From positions 1,612,001-1,676,000 of the forward strand of contig OY969604.1 of assembly GCA_963701325.1 (NCBI GenBank): a stretch of DNA of 64,000 bases. Direction: 5' to 3'. This DNA is from Bog-756 sp963701325. Lineage in GTDB: Bacteria > Actinomycetota > Acidimicrobiia > Acidimicrobiales > RAAP-2. Of this stretch, positions 18,268-27,305 are shown in pieces. A program made the translations under genes and the position numbers. The notes beneath the pieces are model-generated. The model was not told the origin of the DNA, made no database searches, and was given only the letters and a program-made list of their open reading frames with translations. Every line of letters starts with the position of its first letter. Position 1 is the first letter of the stretch.

Positions 18268-18992
18268 GGCGCACCCAGATAGGCATTGACGACGGCCGGA
18301 TTGCTCTTGACCTGCTCGGGCGGTCCACTGGCGATGATCTCGCCGTAGTCGAGGACGTGGATCAGCTCACAGGTGTCCATCACCAGGCCGACGTCGTGCT
18401 CGACGAGGCAGACGGCCAGGTCCCGATCGTCGACCAGCTGGCGGAGGAACCGCCCGAACGCCAACGTCTCCTCTTCGGTCTGTCCCGAGGCCGGTTCGTC
18501 GAGCAGGAGCACCCTCGGCTGGGTCATGAGGGCCCGCGCCACCTCGACGACCCGGGCCCGGGCCGTCGGCAGCTCGCTCACCTCACGCTCGGCCACGTCG
18601 CCCAGGCCCACGAGCTCGATGGTCCGCTCGGTCTCGGCGGCCACGTCGATCCGGCCCCGCCGCCCCCACGTGTTGCGGATCTCGCCGGCGACTCGGATGT
18701 TGTCCCGCACCGTCAGCGAGGTGAAGAGCTCGAGCCGCTGGTAGGTGCGGGACAGGCCCCGACGGGCCCGGGCGGCCGGCCCGGCTCTGGTGACGTCGCG
18801 CCCGTCGATCATCACCCGTCCGGACTTGGGCTCGAGCAGCCCGCTGACGACGTTGAACAGGGTGGTCTTGCCGGCCCCGTTGGGCCCGATGAGGCCGGTC
18901 ACCCCACCGGCGGTGACCGACAGGGACACGTCGACCAAGACCTGGGCGCCCCCGAAGGCCATGCACACACCCTCGACCTCAAGAGCGGGCAT
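18264..18992 (-). CDS. livG: Branched-chain amino-acid type ABC transporter ATPase (LivG)
   Basis: This 242-residue ATPase has Walker A GPNGAGKT, Walker B VLLLDEPASG and the LivG-specific RARRGLSRTYQRLELFTSLTV block. The ABC signature is divergent: the usual LSYGQQR stretch reads SELPTARARVVEVARAL. The change keeps the helix but not the LSGGQ core, and may lower or rewire ATP binding at that site. The start overlaps the end of the permease gene by 14 bases. It pairs with the downstream LivF. Confidence 0.87.
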   Translation of the reverse strand: MPALEVEGVCMAFGGAQVLVDVSLSVTAGGVTGLIGPNGAGKTTLFNVVSGLLEPKSGRVMIDGRDVTRAGPAARARRGLSRTYQRLELFTSLTVRDNIRVAGEIRNTWGRRGRIDVAAETERTIELVGLGDVAEREVSELPTARARVVEVARALMTQPRVLLLDEPASGQTEEETLAFGRFLRQLVDDRDLAVCLVEHDVGLVMDTCELIHVLDYGEIIASGPPEQVKSNPAVVNAYLGAP

Positions 18993-21186
18993 CGGCCACG
19001 CCCTCCCCCGCCATCACGCCGTCGACCGCCACCGGTACCGGTCGGTCCCGGGGAGCCGGGGTGTGAACCGGAACCGCACGAAAGGCATCGGGCCGCACCG
19101 CCCGGCCGATCGCCGGGGTCGCGAGGGCGATGACCACCGTCGCCAGCACAAGCCACCAGTTGCCCATGACCTTGGTCAAGACGAGGAGGTAGGCCGCGAC
19201 TTCGGCGGCAATCCCGAGCGCGAGCACCCCCTTTACCCGCCACAGCGGTCGGTAGCTGGCCACGATCTGGGGCACCGCGCCGCTGGGGCTGCGACCCAGG
19301 CTGACACCGACGAGGGCCGGGGCTACCAGGGACAGGTTGGTCAAGACGTTCCAGAACCCCCCCCCGCCGTGGGCCGTGCTCAAGTTCGTGAACGTACTGG
19401 TGAGGGCCGTGAACGCTGTTCCGGCCAGGATCCCACCCATGAGGGCGCCGGCGACGTTGCCGATGCCGCCCACGACGGTCAACATCACAAGGGCCAGGCT
19501 GATGAAGATGATGTAGCTGTCGGCGGTGACGCTGACCGAGGCAGCGGAGAGCAGCACTCCGCCGATGCCGGCGATGGCCGCCGAGAGCATGAAGACGGAC
19601 AGCTTGAGCTTGACCAGGTTCTGTCCCAGGGTGGCGGCTGCCGCCGGGCTGTCCTTCATGGCCGTCAGGCGCCGCCCGTAACTGCTGCGGCGCAGAGCCA
19701 CGAGGCCGATGCCGATGACGACGAAGATGCAGACCGAGGTGGTGAGGAACGTCTTCGTCGAACTGAGATCGATCGGCCCGAGCTTGAGCGGGGGGATCTG
19801 GAGCGCGCCGTTGGGAAAGATCGAGAAGTGCTGATGGAAGATGGGCAGGATGTGCGGCGCGATGTCGGCGAGGACCATGTCGGAGACGAAGACGCCGAAG
19901 GCGAGGGTGGCCAGGGCGAGGTACAGGCCGCGCAGGCGCAGGGCGGGTAGGGCGATGAGCCCGCCGACGAGGGCGGTCACCGCCACACCCAGCAGCAGGC
20001 CCCAGAGCGTGATGCGCTGGGTCAGCCCCGAACCGGAGAGACCGAGGTGGAACACGATGATGGTGGCGATGGCCCCGAAGGAGACCGGCGCCAGGTTGAT
20101 CTCTCCGGCGTAGCCGGTGAGCAGGGTGAGCGACAGGGCGATGATGGCGTAGGTGATGCCGACCGTGAGGGCCGACATGTCGTTGGTGCCCATGACCTGT
20201 TCCAGGGCCAGAACGACGAGCAGCAGAATGACGCCCCAGGTCACCGCCGACCTCATGGTGGGGACGGTGAACCGCTCCCGGGTCCGCAGGAGCACGGCAC
20301 CCCGCAGCCGGTCCTGTGGCAGCACCAAGAGGACGACGAAGAGCACGATCATGGGCAGAGCGATGCGGAAGTTCGAGGCCCACGACCACGAGCTCGGGAA
20401 GTAGCCCAGCACGTACGTCGTCGCCAGGCCGAGAACGAGCGCGCCACTGAAGGTCCGCCAGATGCTGCGGAGCCGTCCGAACATGGCCGCGGCGATCGAG
20501 TCGAGCACGAGCAGGGTCAGCACATGGACGTCGAGCGTGCCGCCGCTGATGGGGGTGATGAGGATGCCCGCCACCGCGGCCAGCGCGCCTCCGAGGGCCC
20601 AGGAGAAGGCGGCCAGCCGTTCGGGCCGCCCGCCGTTGAGCTGGAGGAGCGCCGGGTTGTCGACGACCGCCCGCATGGCCACCCCGGTGCGGGTGCTGCT
20701 GAACAGCAAGCGGATACCAATGGCGATCAGTACCCCGCAGCCGAGGGCGATCGCCTCGTGATCCGTCACGTAGACCCCGAGGAACTTGAATTTTGCCGCG
20801 TTGCCGAAAAACAGGTCTTCGGTCCGGGGCACGCCGGGACTCCAGATCCATTGAGCCAGGGCGATCAGCCCCAGCGTGATGCCGATGGTGACCACGATCT
20901 TGGTCACATCCGCCGTCTCCCGCAGACCCCGCATGATCCCGACATAGAGGACCATGCCGAGCAGCGGCGCCAGCACCGCGATCACGGCGAAGAGCGCGAG
21001 CGGAGCCGGCCAGTTCCAGTCGAAGCGCAGCTGCCAGTAGGTGAACGCGGCCAGCATGGCCATGGCGCCTTGCGCGAAGTTGAAGATCCCAGAGGTCGTG
21101 TACGTGAGGACGAGTCCCGACGCGGCGATCCCGTACACCGCGCCGGTGACTAGGCCGAGGATCGTGTACTCGAGGAACAGGTGCAT
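18979..21186 (-). CDS. Fused LivH-LivM branched-chain amino-acid type permease
   Basis: This 735-residue protein joins two permeases that are usually separate. Residues about 1-290 are LivH-like (YGIAASGLVLTYTTSGIFNFAQGAMAML; EAA-like loop near LQLNGGRPERLAAF). Residues about 320-640 are LivM-like (LLTGYAGEINLAPVSFGAIA; SYGRRLTAMKDSPAAAATLG). Two further hydrophobic helices at about 660-710 are an extension. With both halves in one chain the protein may form the whole pore. It lies between the solute-binding lipoprotein gene and livG. Confidence 0.88.
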   Translation of the reverse strand: MHLFLEYTILGLVTGAVYGIAASGLVLTYTTSGIFNFAQGAMAMLAAFTYWQLRFDWNWPAPLALFAVIAVLAPLLGMVLYVGIMRGLRETADVTKIVVTIGITLGLIALAQWIWSPGVPRTEDLFFGNAAKFKFLGVYVTDHEAIALGCGVLIAIGIRLLFSSTRTGVAMRAVVDNPALLQLNGGRPERLAAFSWALGGALAAVAGILITPISGGTLDVHVLTLLVLDSIAAAMFGRLRSIWRTFSGALVLGLATTYVLGYFPSSWSWASNFRIALPMIVLFVVLLVLPQDRLRGAVLLRTRERFTVPTMRSAVTWGVILLLVVLALEQVMGTNDMSALTVGITYAIIALSLTLLTGYAGEINLAPVSFGAIATIIVFHLGLSGSGLTQRITLWGLLLGVAVTALVGGLIALPALRLRGLYLALATLAFGVFVSDMVLADIAPHILPIFHQHFSIFPNGALQIPPLKLGPIDLSSTKTFLTTSVCIFVVIGIGLVALRRSSYGRRLTAMKDSPAAAATLGQNLVKLKLSVFMLSAAIAGIGGVLLSAASVSVTADSYIIFISLALVMLTVVGGIGNVAGALMGGILAGTAFTALTSTFTNLSTAHGGGGFWNVLTNLSLVAPALVGVSLGRSPSGAVPQIVASYRPLWRVKGVLALGIAAEVAAYLLVLTKVMGNWWLVLATVVIALATPAIGRAVRPDAFRAVPVHTPAPRDRPVPVAVDGVMAGEGVADARS

Positions 21187-21245
21187 GGCCGGTGCTCCCG
21201 TCGCGCGCTCAGGTCACACTTCGGGCGAGCCGACGCGCTGGGTGC

Positions 21246-22658
21246 TCACCCCTGGGGCTTGAGGACCGTAGAGGTCGCGTACATGGTCGCGTAGCCTTCG
21301 GCGTTGAGGGGCGTCCCGATGATGGCCGCCCCGGAGTTCGGGACCACGTACTTCGACGAGCAGTCGAAGGTGCCGAGCTTCGTCGGGTAGGCCTGCACCC
21401 ATTTGGTCCCGTCGAGCTTCATCAAGAGCCCACAATTCGGCGGGATGTTCTTAGCCGGGTTCCCCGAAGCGTTCAGCCCTCCGCCGGTCCACGAGGTGAC
21501 CTTGGCGAGATGGTTGATCATGCACTGGCGGGTGAGGGTCGAACCGCATGCCTTGGCCTCCGTTGCCCACAGGAGGAACGAGGACGTGGCCTGCTCCCCG
21601 AGCTGTGAGGTGAGGCCGCCGTACTTCTTCAGGATGGCGAGGTACTGGGCGACGGCCGGGACGACGTGGGCCGCTTCGAGCGGCTCGTAGGAGATACGGA
21701 CGTAGACGTTGTTGGCCAGTCCGGCGGTGTTCCACTGCGCGAAGCCCTCCGTGTAGGCGCCGGAGTCCATCACCCAGATCGGGTTGTAGCCGAGCTGGTT
21801 CTCCGATTCGAAGGCGCCGTAGAGGGTCGGCCCCGGAGTGGCATCGTTGTAGATGATCTGGGCCCCGCAGCTCTGGAGCTTCTGCACGAACGGCGTGTAG
21901 TTGGCCTCGCCGTTGTAGTTGACGTTGACCGAGCAGTTCGGGATGAACTTCCAGCCGGCCTCGGTGTAGGCCTGCACGGCTTTGGCCGTCGATTGTTCCT
22001 GGGTAGAGAGGGTGGAGTCGTACACGCCCGCCTTCTGGGTCTTGCTGCCGAAGAGAATATGGGCCTGGTAGGCCGACGAAACTGGGCTGTAGTTTGCCGG
22101 GTTCGGGGACGCCTGATACATCTCGTAGGCGTTGGCAAAGACGGCGGAGACGCTGAAGCCGGGCACGGCGACCAGGTTGCAGCCGAGGCGGGTCTGCTCC
22201 GCCAGGCTGTCGAGCGCGAAGCCCTCGCCGACCAGCATGAAGTCGGTCTTGCAGGCCTGGGTCATCACGCTGTCGACGTTGGTGACGGCTGCGTCGTAGT
22301 AGTCACCGACGATCTTGCGCCCGTTGATACCCCCCTGGGCGTTGCACCAGGCGATCATGTCCTTCACCGCGTCGCCCATTTCCTGGTCGAGGCCGGGGAG
22401 GCCGGAGAAGCCCCGGTCGTCGCCGTACGCGATGTTGATGGTGGAGTTGGTGACCCCCTGTTCGGTGGATCCAGTGGCGGTGCCCTTGCCGCAGGGTGCA
22501 GCGAGCGTCCCGAAGTTGGCGGACGTCGTCGTGCTCGGGGTGCTCGTCGTGCTGGGGGGGCTCGAGTTGCCCCCGCTCGAACAGGAGGCGAGGAGCAGCG
22601 CCGCGGCCACACTCAGCGCCGTGACGCCTACCGCCCGCCGGCCGGTGATCCTGTTCAT
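21246..22658 (-). CDS. ABC transporter substrate-binding lipoprotein, LivK-like
   Basis: This 470-residue periplasmic-binding-fold protein has a signal peptide ending in a lipobox (LLLASC) and a Ser/Thr-rich linker of about 25 residues. It belongs to the type I receptor family that binds branched-chain amino acids, amides or aromatic acids. The start is ATG 22658, with a GGGGG run 7-12 bases upstream; the frame runs 56 codons further upstream without signal features. It is the first gene of the Liv-type operon, 59 bases ahead of the fused permease. Confidence 0.85.
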   Translation of the reverse strand: MNRITGRRAVGVTALSVAAALLLASCSSGGNSSPPSTTSTPSTTTSANFGTLAAPCGKGTATGSTEQGVTNSTINIAYGDDRGFSGLPGLDQEMGDAVKDMIAWCNAQGGINGRKIVGDYYDAAVTNVDSVMTQACKTDFMLVGEGFALDSLAEQTRLGCNLVAVPGFSVSAVFANAYEMYQASPNPANYSPVSSAYQAHILFGSKTQKAGVYDSTLSTQEQSTAKAVQAYTEAGWKFIPNCSVNVNYNGEANYTPFVQKLQSCGAQIIYNDATPGPTLYGAFESENQLGYNPIWVMDSGAYTEGFAQWNTAGLANNVYVRISYEPLEAAHVVPAVAQYLAILKKYGGLTSQLGEQATSSFLLWATEAKACGSTLTRQCMINHLAKVTSWTGGGLNASGNPAKNIPPNCGLLMKLDGTKWVQAYPTKLGTFDCSSKYVVPNSGAAIIGTPLNAEGYATMYATSTVLKPQG

Positions 22659-22965
22659 GGCGACAACCCCCTGTCTGCATGACCGAACCTCCACGGGTCC
22701 CCCCCGGACAACCCGCGGAATCGTAGAACCGGTTCCTGTTTTGAGGGATCCTAGCAACCCGGCGCCCGAAAAACCCTGAGCGTGGGACAGCCCGAGATCC
22801 GGCTGTCCCGTGACGGCTCCTGACACGTCCCGTAGACGCCACTCGGTACGGCGGTCCGCTGCCGTAGCGCCCGCTGTACACCCTGAACTCCGTGTCCAGG
22901 ATCGGGAACACCTGTTGGAGGGAGCCGGTTCAGGAGCGTGTCGGTTGGGCGCGATCGACCCCCTG
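22659..22965. other. Intergenic region with terminator and livK-side promoter
   Basis: No gene is visible in these 307 bases. They contain a strong hairpin (22784-22809) that can terminate the two-component operon and must include the promoter of the LivK-like gene. A run of about six C/G bases near 22697 is of unclear meaning. Confidence 0.4.
22784..22809 (-). terminator. Intrinsic terminator candidate after the two-component operon
   Basis: GGGACAGCC at 22784-22792 and GGCTGTCCC at 22801-22809 form a perfect 9-bp stem with an 8-base loop. Read on the minus strand, the stem is followed within about ten bases by a run of five T. This fits transcription ending after the response-regulator gene. 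Confidence 0.6.
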
Positions 22966-23610
22966 TCAGGCGCCGAGGTACGCCAGCACCGCCAGGACCC
23001 GGCGATTGTCGTCTTCGGACGGTTGGAGGCCGAGCCGGAGGAAGATCGACGCCGTGTGCTTGGCCACGGCGCGCTCGGTGATCACCAGTCGCTCGGCGAT
23101 AGCAGCGTTGGAACGGCCCTCCGCCATGAGACCGAGCACCTCGCGTTCGCGCGGGCTGAGCGCGCCGACGGCATCGTTCTCGGTGTTCCGGACCAGCAGG
23201 CGGGCGATCACTTCTGGGTCCATGGCCGTTCCCCCGGCGGCAACCCGCCGTATCGCTTCGACGAACTGGTCGCTGTCGAACACCCGGTCCTTCAAGAGAT
23301 AGCCGATGCCACCGGTGCCGTCGGCGAGCAGTTCCCGGGCGTAGAGCTGCTCCACATACTGGGACAGCACCAAGATCGGTAGACCGGGCACCTGCTGCCG
23401 CGCCGCCAGGGCCGCCCGGAGACCCTCGTCGGTGAAGGTAGGCGGGAGCCGGATATCGACGATGGCGAGGTCGGGCGGATCCGCCGTCACGGCTGCGACG
23501 AGATCGTCTCCGTTGTCGACAGCCGCACTGATCTCGAGGCCATGAGCCTCGAGCATGCGGGTCAATCCGTCCCGGAGGAGAAAGAGGTCTTCGGCTATGA
23601 CAATTCGCAC
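22966..23610 (-). CDS. Response regulator, NarL/LuxR family
   Basis: This 214-residue regulator has an N-terminal receiver domain with the phosphoacceptor D52 (LAIVDIRLPP) and a C-terminal LuxR helix-turn-helix from about residue 148 (LSPREREVLGLMAEGRSNAAIA). It binds DNA once phosphorylated by the histidine kinase encoded immediately upstream. The GTG start at 23610 lies inside the kinase gene, giving a 16-base overlap and translational coupling. The ABC exporter operon divergently encoded beyond the kinase is a plausible target. Confidence 0.92.
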   Translation of the reverse strand: MRIVIAEDLFLLRDGLTRMLEAHGLEISAAVDNGDDLVAAVTADPPDLAIVDIRLPPTFTDEGLRAALAARQQVPGLPILVLSQYVEQLYARELLADGTGGIGYLLKDRVFDSDQFVEAIRRVAAGGTAMDPEVIARLLVRNTENDAVGALSPREREVLGLMAEGRSNAAIAERLVITERAVAKHTASIFLRLGLQPSEDDNRRVLAVLAYLGA

Positions 23611-24932
23611 GGGATCTCCAGCTGGACGACCGTCGGTCCGCCCGGCGGGCTGCTCAGCGCCAACACTCCGTCGAAGGCGGCAAGTCGGCGCTCGATGCCG
23701 CGCACGCCAGTCCCGCGTTCCGGATCGGCGCCTCCTCGGCCATCGTCGGTGACACAGATCGCCAGCATCCCTTGCCGGTACCCGATGTCGATCCATACGT
23801 GACGGGCCTGTGCATGCTTGGTCACATTGGCCAGCAGCTCGGACACGGCAAAATAGGCGGCCGATTCGACCGGCGCCGGTGGGCGCCCAATGGGGTCTGC
23901 GGTCACTTCCACGCGCGGCGCGGAATCCAGAGCCAGCGCGCGGATGGCGTCTACCAGGCCCCGGTCCGCAAGGACGGGCGGATGGACGCCGCTCACGAGG
24001 CTGCGCAGTTCGACCAATGCCATGCTCGACGCCTGACGAGCTTCGACCAACAACTTGCGGGTCGCCTCGGGGTCGGTATCGAGGAGATCCTCCGCGGCGC
24101 CCAGCGCCATGCCCATCGCCACCAACCGGGCCTGTGCCCCATCGTGCAGGTCCCGCTCGATCCGGCGAATCTCGGCCGCACTGGAGTCGATGGTCTCGGT
24201 ACGTGTCTGGGCCAGGTGCCGGACCCGCGCCGCCAACGCTGGATCTTGGCGAGGGCTGAGGATAACGCGCGCCAAGGCGCCGTAGGCCTGCAGCAGAAGT
24301 GGCCCCGACCACAACGCCAAGGCGGTCAAGGCCACACCCAGCACAGCGAGCGTCACCCGTTCGAGAGGGCGAGATGCGTGGGACACGCCCACGATCGCGT
24401 AGCCGACACACCCGATCAGCCCCGCTGCTGCCAGCATGACCGGCACCATCGCGAGGATCCACCCGAATGAGCCATTGGTCACGATCCAGAGAAGGTCTCG
24501 CCAGGTGCCAGGGTCCGAGACCATCCACCGCAGCCGCGCAGCGCTCAACCCCTTGACGTCCTGGTCGGGCCCCGGCAGGTAGGACTCGAGGATCGGCAAC
24601 CCCAGCCACTGCTCCGAGAGCCGCCGGGTCAGCATCGCCAGTCGGCGGGCCCACAGCAGAGCGACAACGACGCCGAAGCGCAGCAGCAAGAGGTCGCCAG
24701 CCCACAACACCAGCGCCAGTACGAGGCCATGCCTGGGGGGCAGGCCGACCAGCGCCACGACGCCGAGCACCGCCAGACCGGGTACCAGCACGAGAACGAC
24801 GAGGAGGGCCAAGCCGGCGATTGCCAGTCCGAGGAAGGCCGATCCCTGGACGAGCGCGAGGAGTCCGGCGCTCAGTCGCTGACGCGACCCGCCGCGTCGG
24901 TCGTCTGTCCTCACCATCACCTCTGCGCCCAT
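23595..24932 (-). CDS. Membrane sensor histidine kinase (HisKA_3 type)
   Basis: This 445-residue kinase has an N-terminal membrane sensor of about four hydrophobic segments (residues 20-220). A HisKA_3 dimerisation helix follows with phosphoacceptor H263 (ERDLHDGAQARLVAMG), then a C-terminal ATPase with the N box (LANVTKHA) and the DDGRGG loop. The sensor part resembles the putative-sensor domain found before such kinases in actinobacteria. I chose ATG 24932, with GAGGG about 13 bases upstream; ATG 24917 is an alternative. It forms a two-component system with the response regulator. Confidence 0.88.
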   Translation of the reverse strand: MGAEVMVRTDDRRGGSRQRLSAGLLALVQGSAFLGLAIAGLALLVVLVLVPGLAVLGVVALVGLPPRHGLVLALVLWAGDLLLLRFGVVVALLWARRLAMLTRRLSEQWLGLPILESYLPGPDQDVKGLSAARLRWMVSDPGTWRDLLWIVTNGSFGWILAMVPVMLAAAGLIGCVGYAIVGVSHASRPLERVTLAVLGVALTALALWSGPLLLQAYGALARVILSPRQDPALAARVRHLAQTRTETIDSSAAEIRRIERDLHDGAQARLVAMGMALGAAEDLLDTDPEATRKLLVEARQASSMALVELRSLVSGVHPPVLADRGLVDAIRALALDSAPRVEVTADPIGRPPAPVESAAYFAVSELLANVTKHAQARHVWIDIGYRQGMLAICVTDDGRGGADPERGTGVRGIERRLAAFDGVLALSSPPGGPTVVQLEIPCELS

Positions 24933-25151
24933 GACGCACCGACTTCCCTCGTTACGACACCCCAGTCTGCCCGACACGACAACACGGCGGCAGTAGGGCT
25001 GGGCACCCAAACGCAGGTGTACGTAGGTCCACCTGCAAGACGCCGCCTAGCCGTATTCCCCGGTGACGACCCCACTCCTCACAATGGAGGCACCGAGCTG
25101 CCGCGACGCAGGGAGCCGGGGGCCGGGTCCGCCGACCTGATGGAGGGACGC
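24933..25151. other. Divergent promoter region between the kinase and the ABC exporter operon
   Basis: This 219-base gap separates a minus-strand two-component operon from a plus-strand ABC operon. It must carry both promoters and possibly the binding site for the response regulator. I see no strong palindrome. Confidence 0.3.
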
Positions 25152-25238
25152 ATGAGTCAATCAACCGATACCGCACGCAATCACCTGGCAGCAACGGTGG
25201 TCGGCACGGCACGCACCGAAGCGAACGGTGCTGCATGA
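25152..25238 (+). CDS. Predicted 28-residue leader peptide ORF
   Basis: A small frame starts with ATG 25152 behind a strong GGAGGG site (25142-25147) and ends in a TGA at 25236-25238 that overlaps the ATG of the ABC ATPase gene (ATGA). The peptide is hydrophilic and resembles no known family. Its good ribosome-binding site and exact coupling suggest it is translated and sets the translation level of the ATPase. It could also be the relic of a GntR-type regulator gene, which often precedes such ABC operons. Confidence 0.5.
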   Translation: MSQSTDTARNHLAATVVGTARTEANGAA

Positions 25239-26149
25239 ACGTCATCGACGCCAACGACCTCGGGAAACGCTATGGCAGCAGGCGGGCGCTACGCGAGTGC
25301 ACGCTGAGCGTCCCCGAGGGGCACCTGGCAGCCTTGGTCGGACCGAATGGCGCTGGCAAGACCACCCTGTTGAACCTGGCGGTCGGACTCACGGATCCGA
25401 GCTCGGGCACTATTTCCGTCCTCGGCGGTCGGCGGGCGGGGTCACTGGACGCGCTCGATGGGATCGCGTTCGTGGCGCAGAACGCGCCGCTCTACAAGAA
25501 CCTGTCGTCAGCCGACCTGCTGCACGAGACGCGCAACTTGAACCGCCGCTTCGACCAGGGCTACGCGGAGCGCCGCCTCGGCGAGCTCGGTATCCCGTTG
25601 CGCCAGAAGGCGGGGAAGATGTCAGGGGGCCAGCAGGCTCAGGTCGCATTGACGCTGGCGCTGGCGCGCCGGCCGAGGCTCCTCGTTCTCGATGAGCCCC
25701 TCGCCAATCTCGATCCGCTCGCCCGAGAGGACTTCATGGCCACTGTGACGACATCGGCCGCGGAGGATGGAGTCTCGGTCGTGCTCTCCTCACACGTCCT
25801 TGCAGAACTGGAGCGGGTCGCCGACTACCTCGTGCTCGTCTCGCACGGGAACGTCCAGGTGGCCGGCGACGTCGAGGAACTCCTCGCGGCCCACCGCATG
25901 CTCATCGGCCCGGTCTCGGAGTCCGAGCGACATGCGCAGCACTGGAACGTCGTGCACGCGAGCCCCACGGCGTCGCAGGTACAGCTGCTCGTCCGCCGCG
26001 GCACCTCCGATCCGGTGCCACCGGGATGGGAGGCGCGCTCGGTCACCCTCGAAGAGCTCACCCTCGCGTATCTGCGGGACTCCGGCGCTGCGGCGGTTCC
26101 CGGCCCGACCCGCGGCTCAGGCGCCGAGCCGCAGGAGGTGACGAGATGA
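25235..26149 (+). CDS. ABC transporter ATPase, ABC-2/YtrB-like exporter
   Basis: This 304-residue ATPase has Walker A G36-P-N-G-A-G-K-T43, signature MSGGQQAQ, Walker B LLVLDEPLANL and the H-loop in LSSHV. A C-terminal extension of about 90 residues ends in a YLRDSG helix, as in actinobacterial ATPases that drive ABC-2-like exporters of antibiotics or lantibiotics. It is translationally coupled to a 28-codon ORF upstream and to the permease downstream (ATGA overlaps on both sides). Confidence 0.88.
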   Translation: MNVIDANDLGKRYGSRRALRECTLSVPEGHLAALVGPNGAGKTTLLNLAVGLTDPSSGTISVLGGRRAGSLDALDGIAFVAQNAPLYKNLSSADLLHETRNLNRRFDQGYAERRLGELGIPLRQKAGKMSGGQQAQVALTLALARRPRLLVLDEPLANLDPLAREDFMATVTTSAAEDGVSVVLSSHVLAELERVADYLVLVSHGNVQVAGDVEELLAAHRMLIGPVSESERHAQHWNVVHASPTASQVQLLVRRGTSDPVPPGWEARSVTLEELTLAYLRDSGAAAVPGPTRGSGAEPQEVTR

Positions 26150-27204
26150 CAGCGGTGACCGCACCCGCCCACCCATCGGAGGACGCGGGCCTGCGGTCAC
26201 TGCCGTGGCGCCGGATGGCCTGGGTGAGCTGGCGGCACCACCGAGTGGCGCTGGGCGGCGTGGTTGTCTTCCTGGGCGCGCTGGCAGTGTGGCTCTGGAC
26301 CGCGGGCCTTCAGTTACACCACGCGTATGCCGCCGCTGCTGCCTGTCGTCCCTCGAGCTCGGCGGCCTGCCAGAACCTGATCAACGCCTTCCAGGCCACG
26401 AACGTCATTCTGAAAGGTGGCTTCGTCCTGCAGGCGCTGCCCGCGCTGGTCGGGGCATTCGTCGGGGCGCCCATGCTGGCTCGCGAGATCGAGACCGGCA
26501 CGTTCCGCTACGCATGGACCCAGGGCTTCGGGAGACGGCGCTGGACGGTCGCCAAACTGGTGCTGGTGGGGGTCGCGGTGGCCGCCATCGCCGGTGCCTT
26601 CAGTGTGCTGCTTTCCTGGTACTACGCGCCGTATCTCGCCTCTGGCAACGGGGCCGTGTTCTCGTCGCCGTCCCCGCTCTCTCCCGGGCTGTTCGACTTC
26701 CGCGGTGTGGCGTTCGCTGCTTGGACGCTGGTTGCCTTCGCGATGGGTGCCCTCGCCGGCATACTCACCCGCCGCGTCGTCCCAGCGATCGTCGCCGCCC
26801 TTGCCGCCTATACCGGTCTCGCCTTGCTGGCGGCGAACGTGTTGCGCCAGCACTACTTGAGACCGCTGGTCGCGAAGGGTTCGAACCTACCCGGTGCCGC
26901 GTGGATCACGAGCGACTGGTGGACCAAGGGCGGGAACGTCGCGTTCGGTGGCCGACCCCCTGTCGACCTACTTCAGCAGCTCTGCCCCGCGTCGTTCGTC
27001 CCTGGACCCGGCGGCGGAATAGCGGTACGAGGGGCCTTCAGCCCAACGACGTGTCTCGTCCAACACGGCTATACGCAATGGTCCGACTACCAGCCGGCCA
27101 GCCACTTCTGGCCGTTCGAGTGGATCGAGGGCGGCTGGCTGCTCGCGCTCTCGGTCCTGCTCATTGCCGTGACCGTCCGGCTGGTCCGCCGTCGGGTGGC
27201 CTGA
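26146..27204 (+). CDS. ABC-2-like transporter permease, copy 1
   Basis: This 352-residue membrane protein has about six transmembrane helices. It opens with a cytoplasmic SLPWRRMAWVSWRHHRVAL motif, then a helix, an extracytoplasmic loop with a C-x(n)-C pair (AACRPSSSAAC), and a REIETGTFRYAWTQGFGRRRW loop probably facing the ATPase. A large extracytoplasmic region at about 245-315 precedes the last helix. It is coupled to the ATPase gene and probably exports a toxic or signalling compound. A shorter paralogue follows immediately. Confidence 0.8.
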   Translation: MTAVTAPAHPSEDAGLRSLPWRRMAWVSWRHHRVALGGVVVFLGALAVWLWTAGLQLHHAYAAAAACRPSSSAACQNLINAFQATNVILKGGFVLQALPALVGAFVGAPMLAREIETGTFRYAWTQGFGRRRWTVAKLVLVGVAVAAIAGAFSVLLSWYYAPYLASGNGAVFSSPSPLSPGLFDFRGVAFAAWTLVAFAMGALAGILTRRVVPAIVAALAAYTGLALLAANVLRQHYLRPLVAKGSNLPGAAWITSDWWTKGGNVAFGGRPPVDLLQQLCPASFVPGPGGGIAVRGAFSPTTCLVQHGYTQWSDYQPASHFWPFEWIEGGWLLALSVLLIAVTVRLVRRRVA

Positions 27205-27305
27205 TGCGAGGAACCCGGGATCACCGATCCATGGCCGGGACATCGGGGAATTGTCACGGGGCCAACCTCCCAGCTGCGGCGGACCAAACGCGAACGGAGA
27301 ATCCG

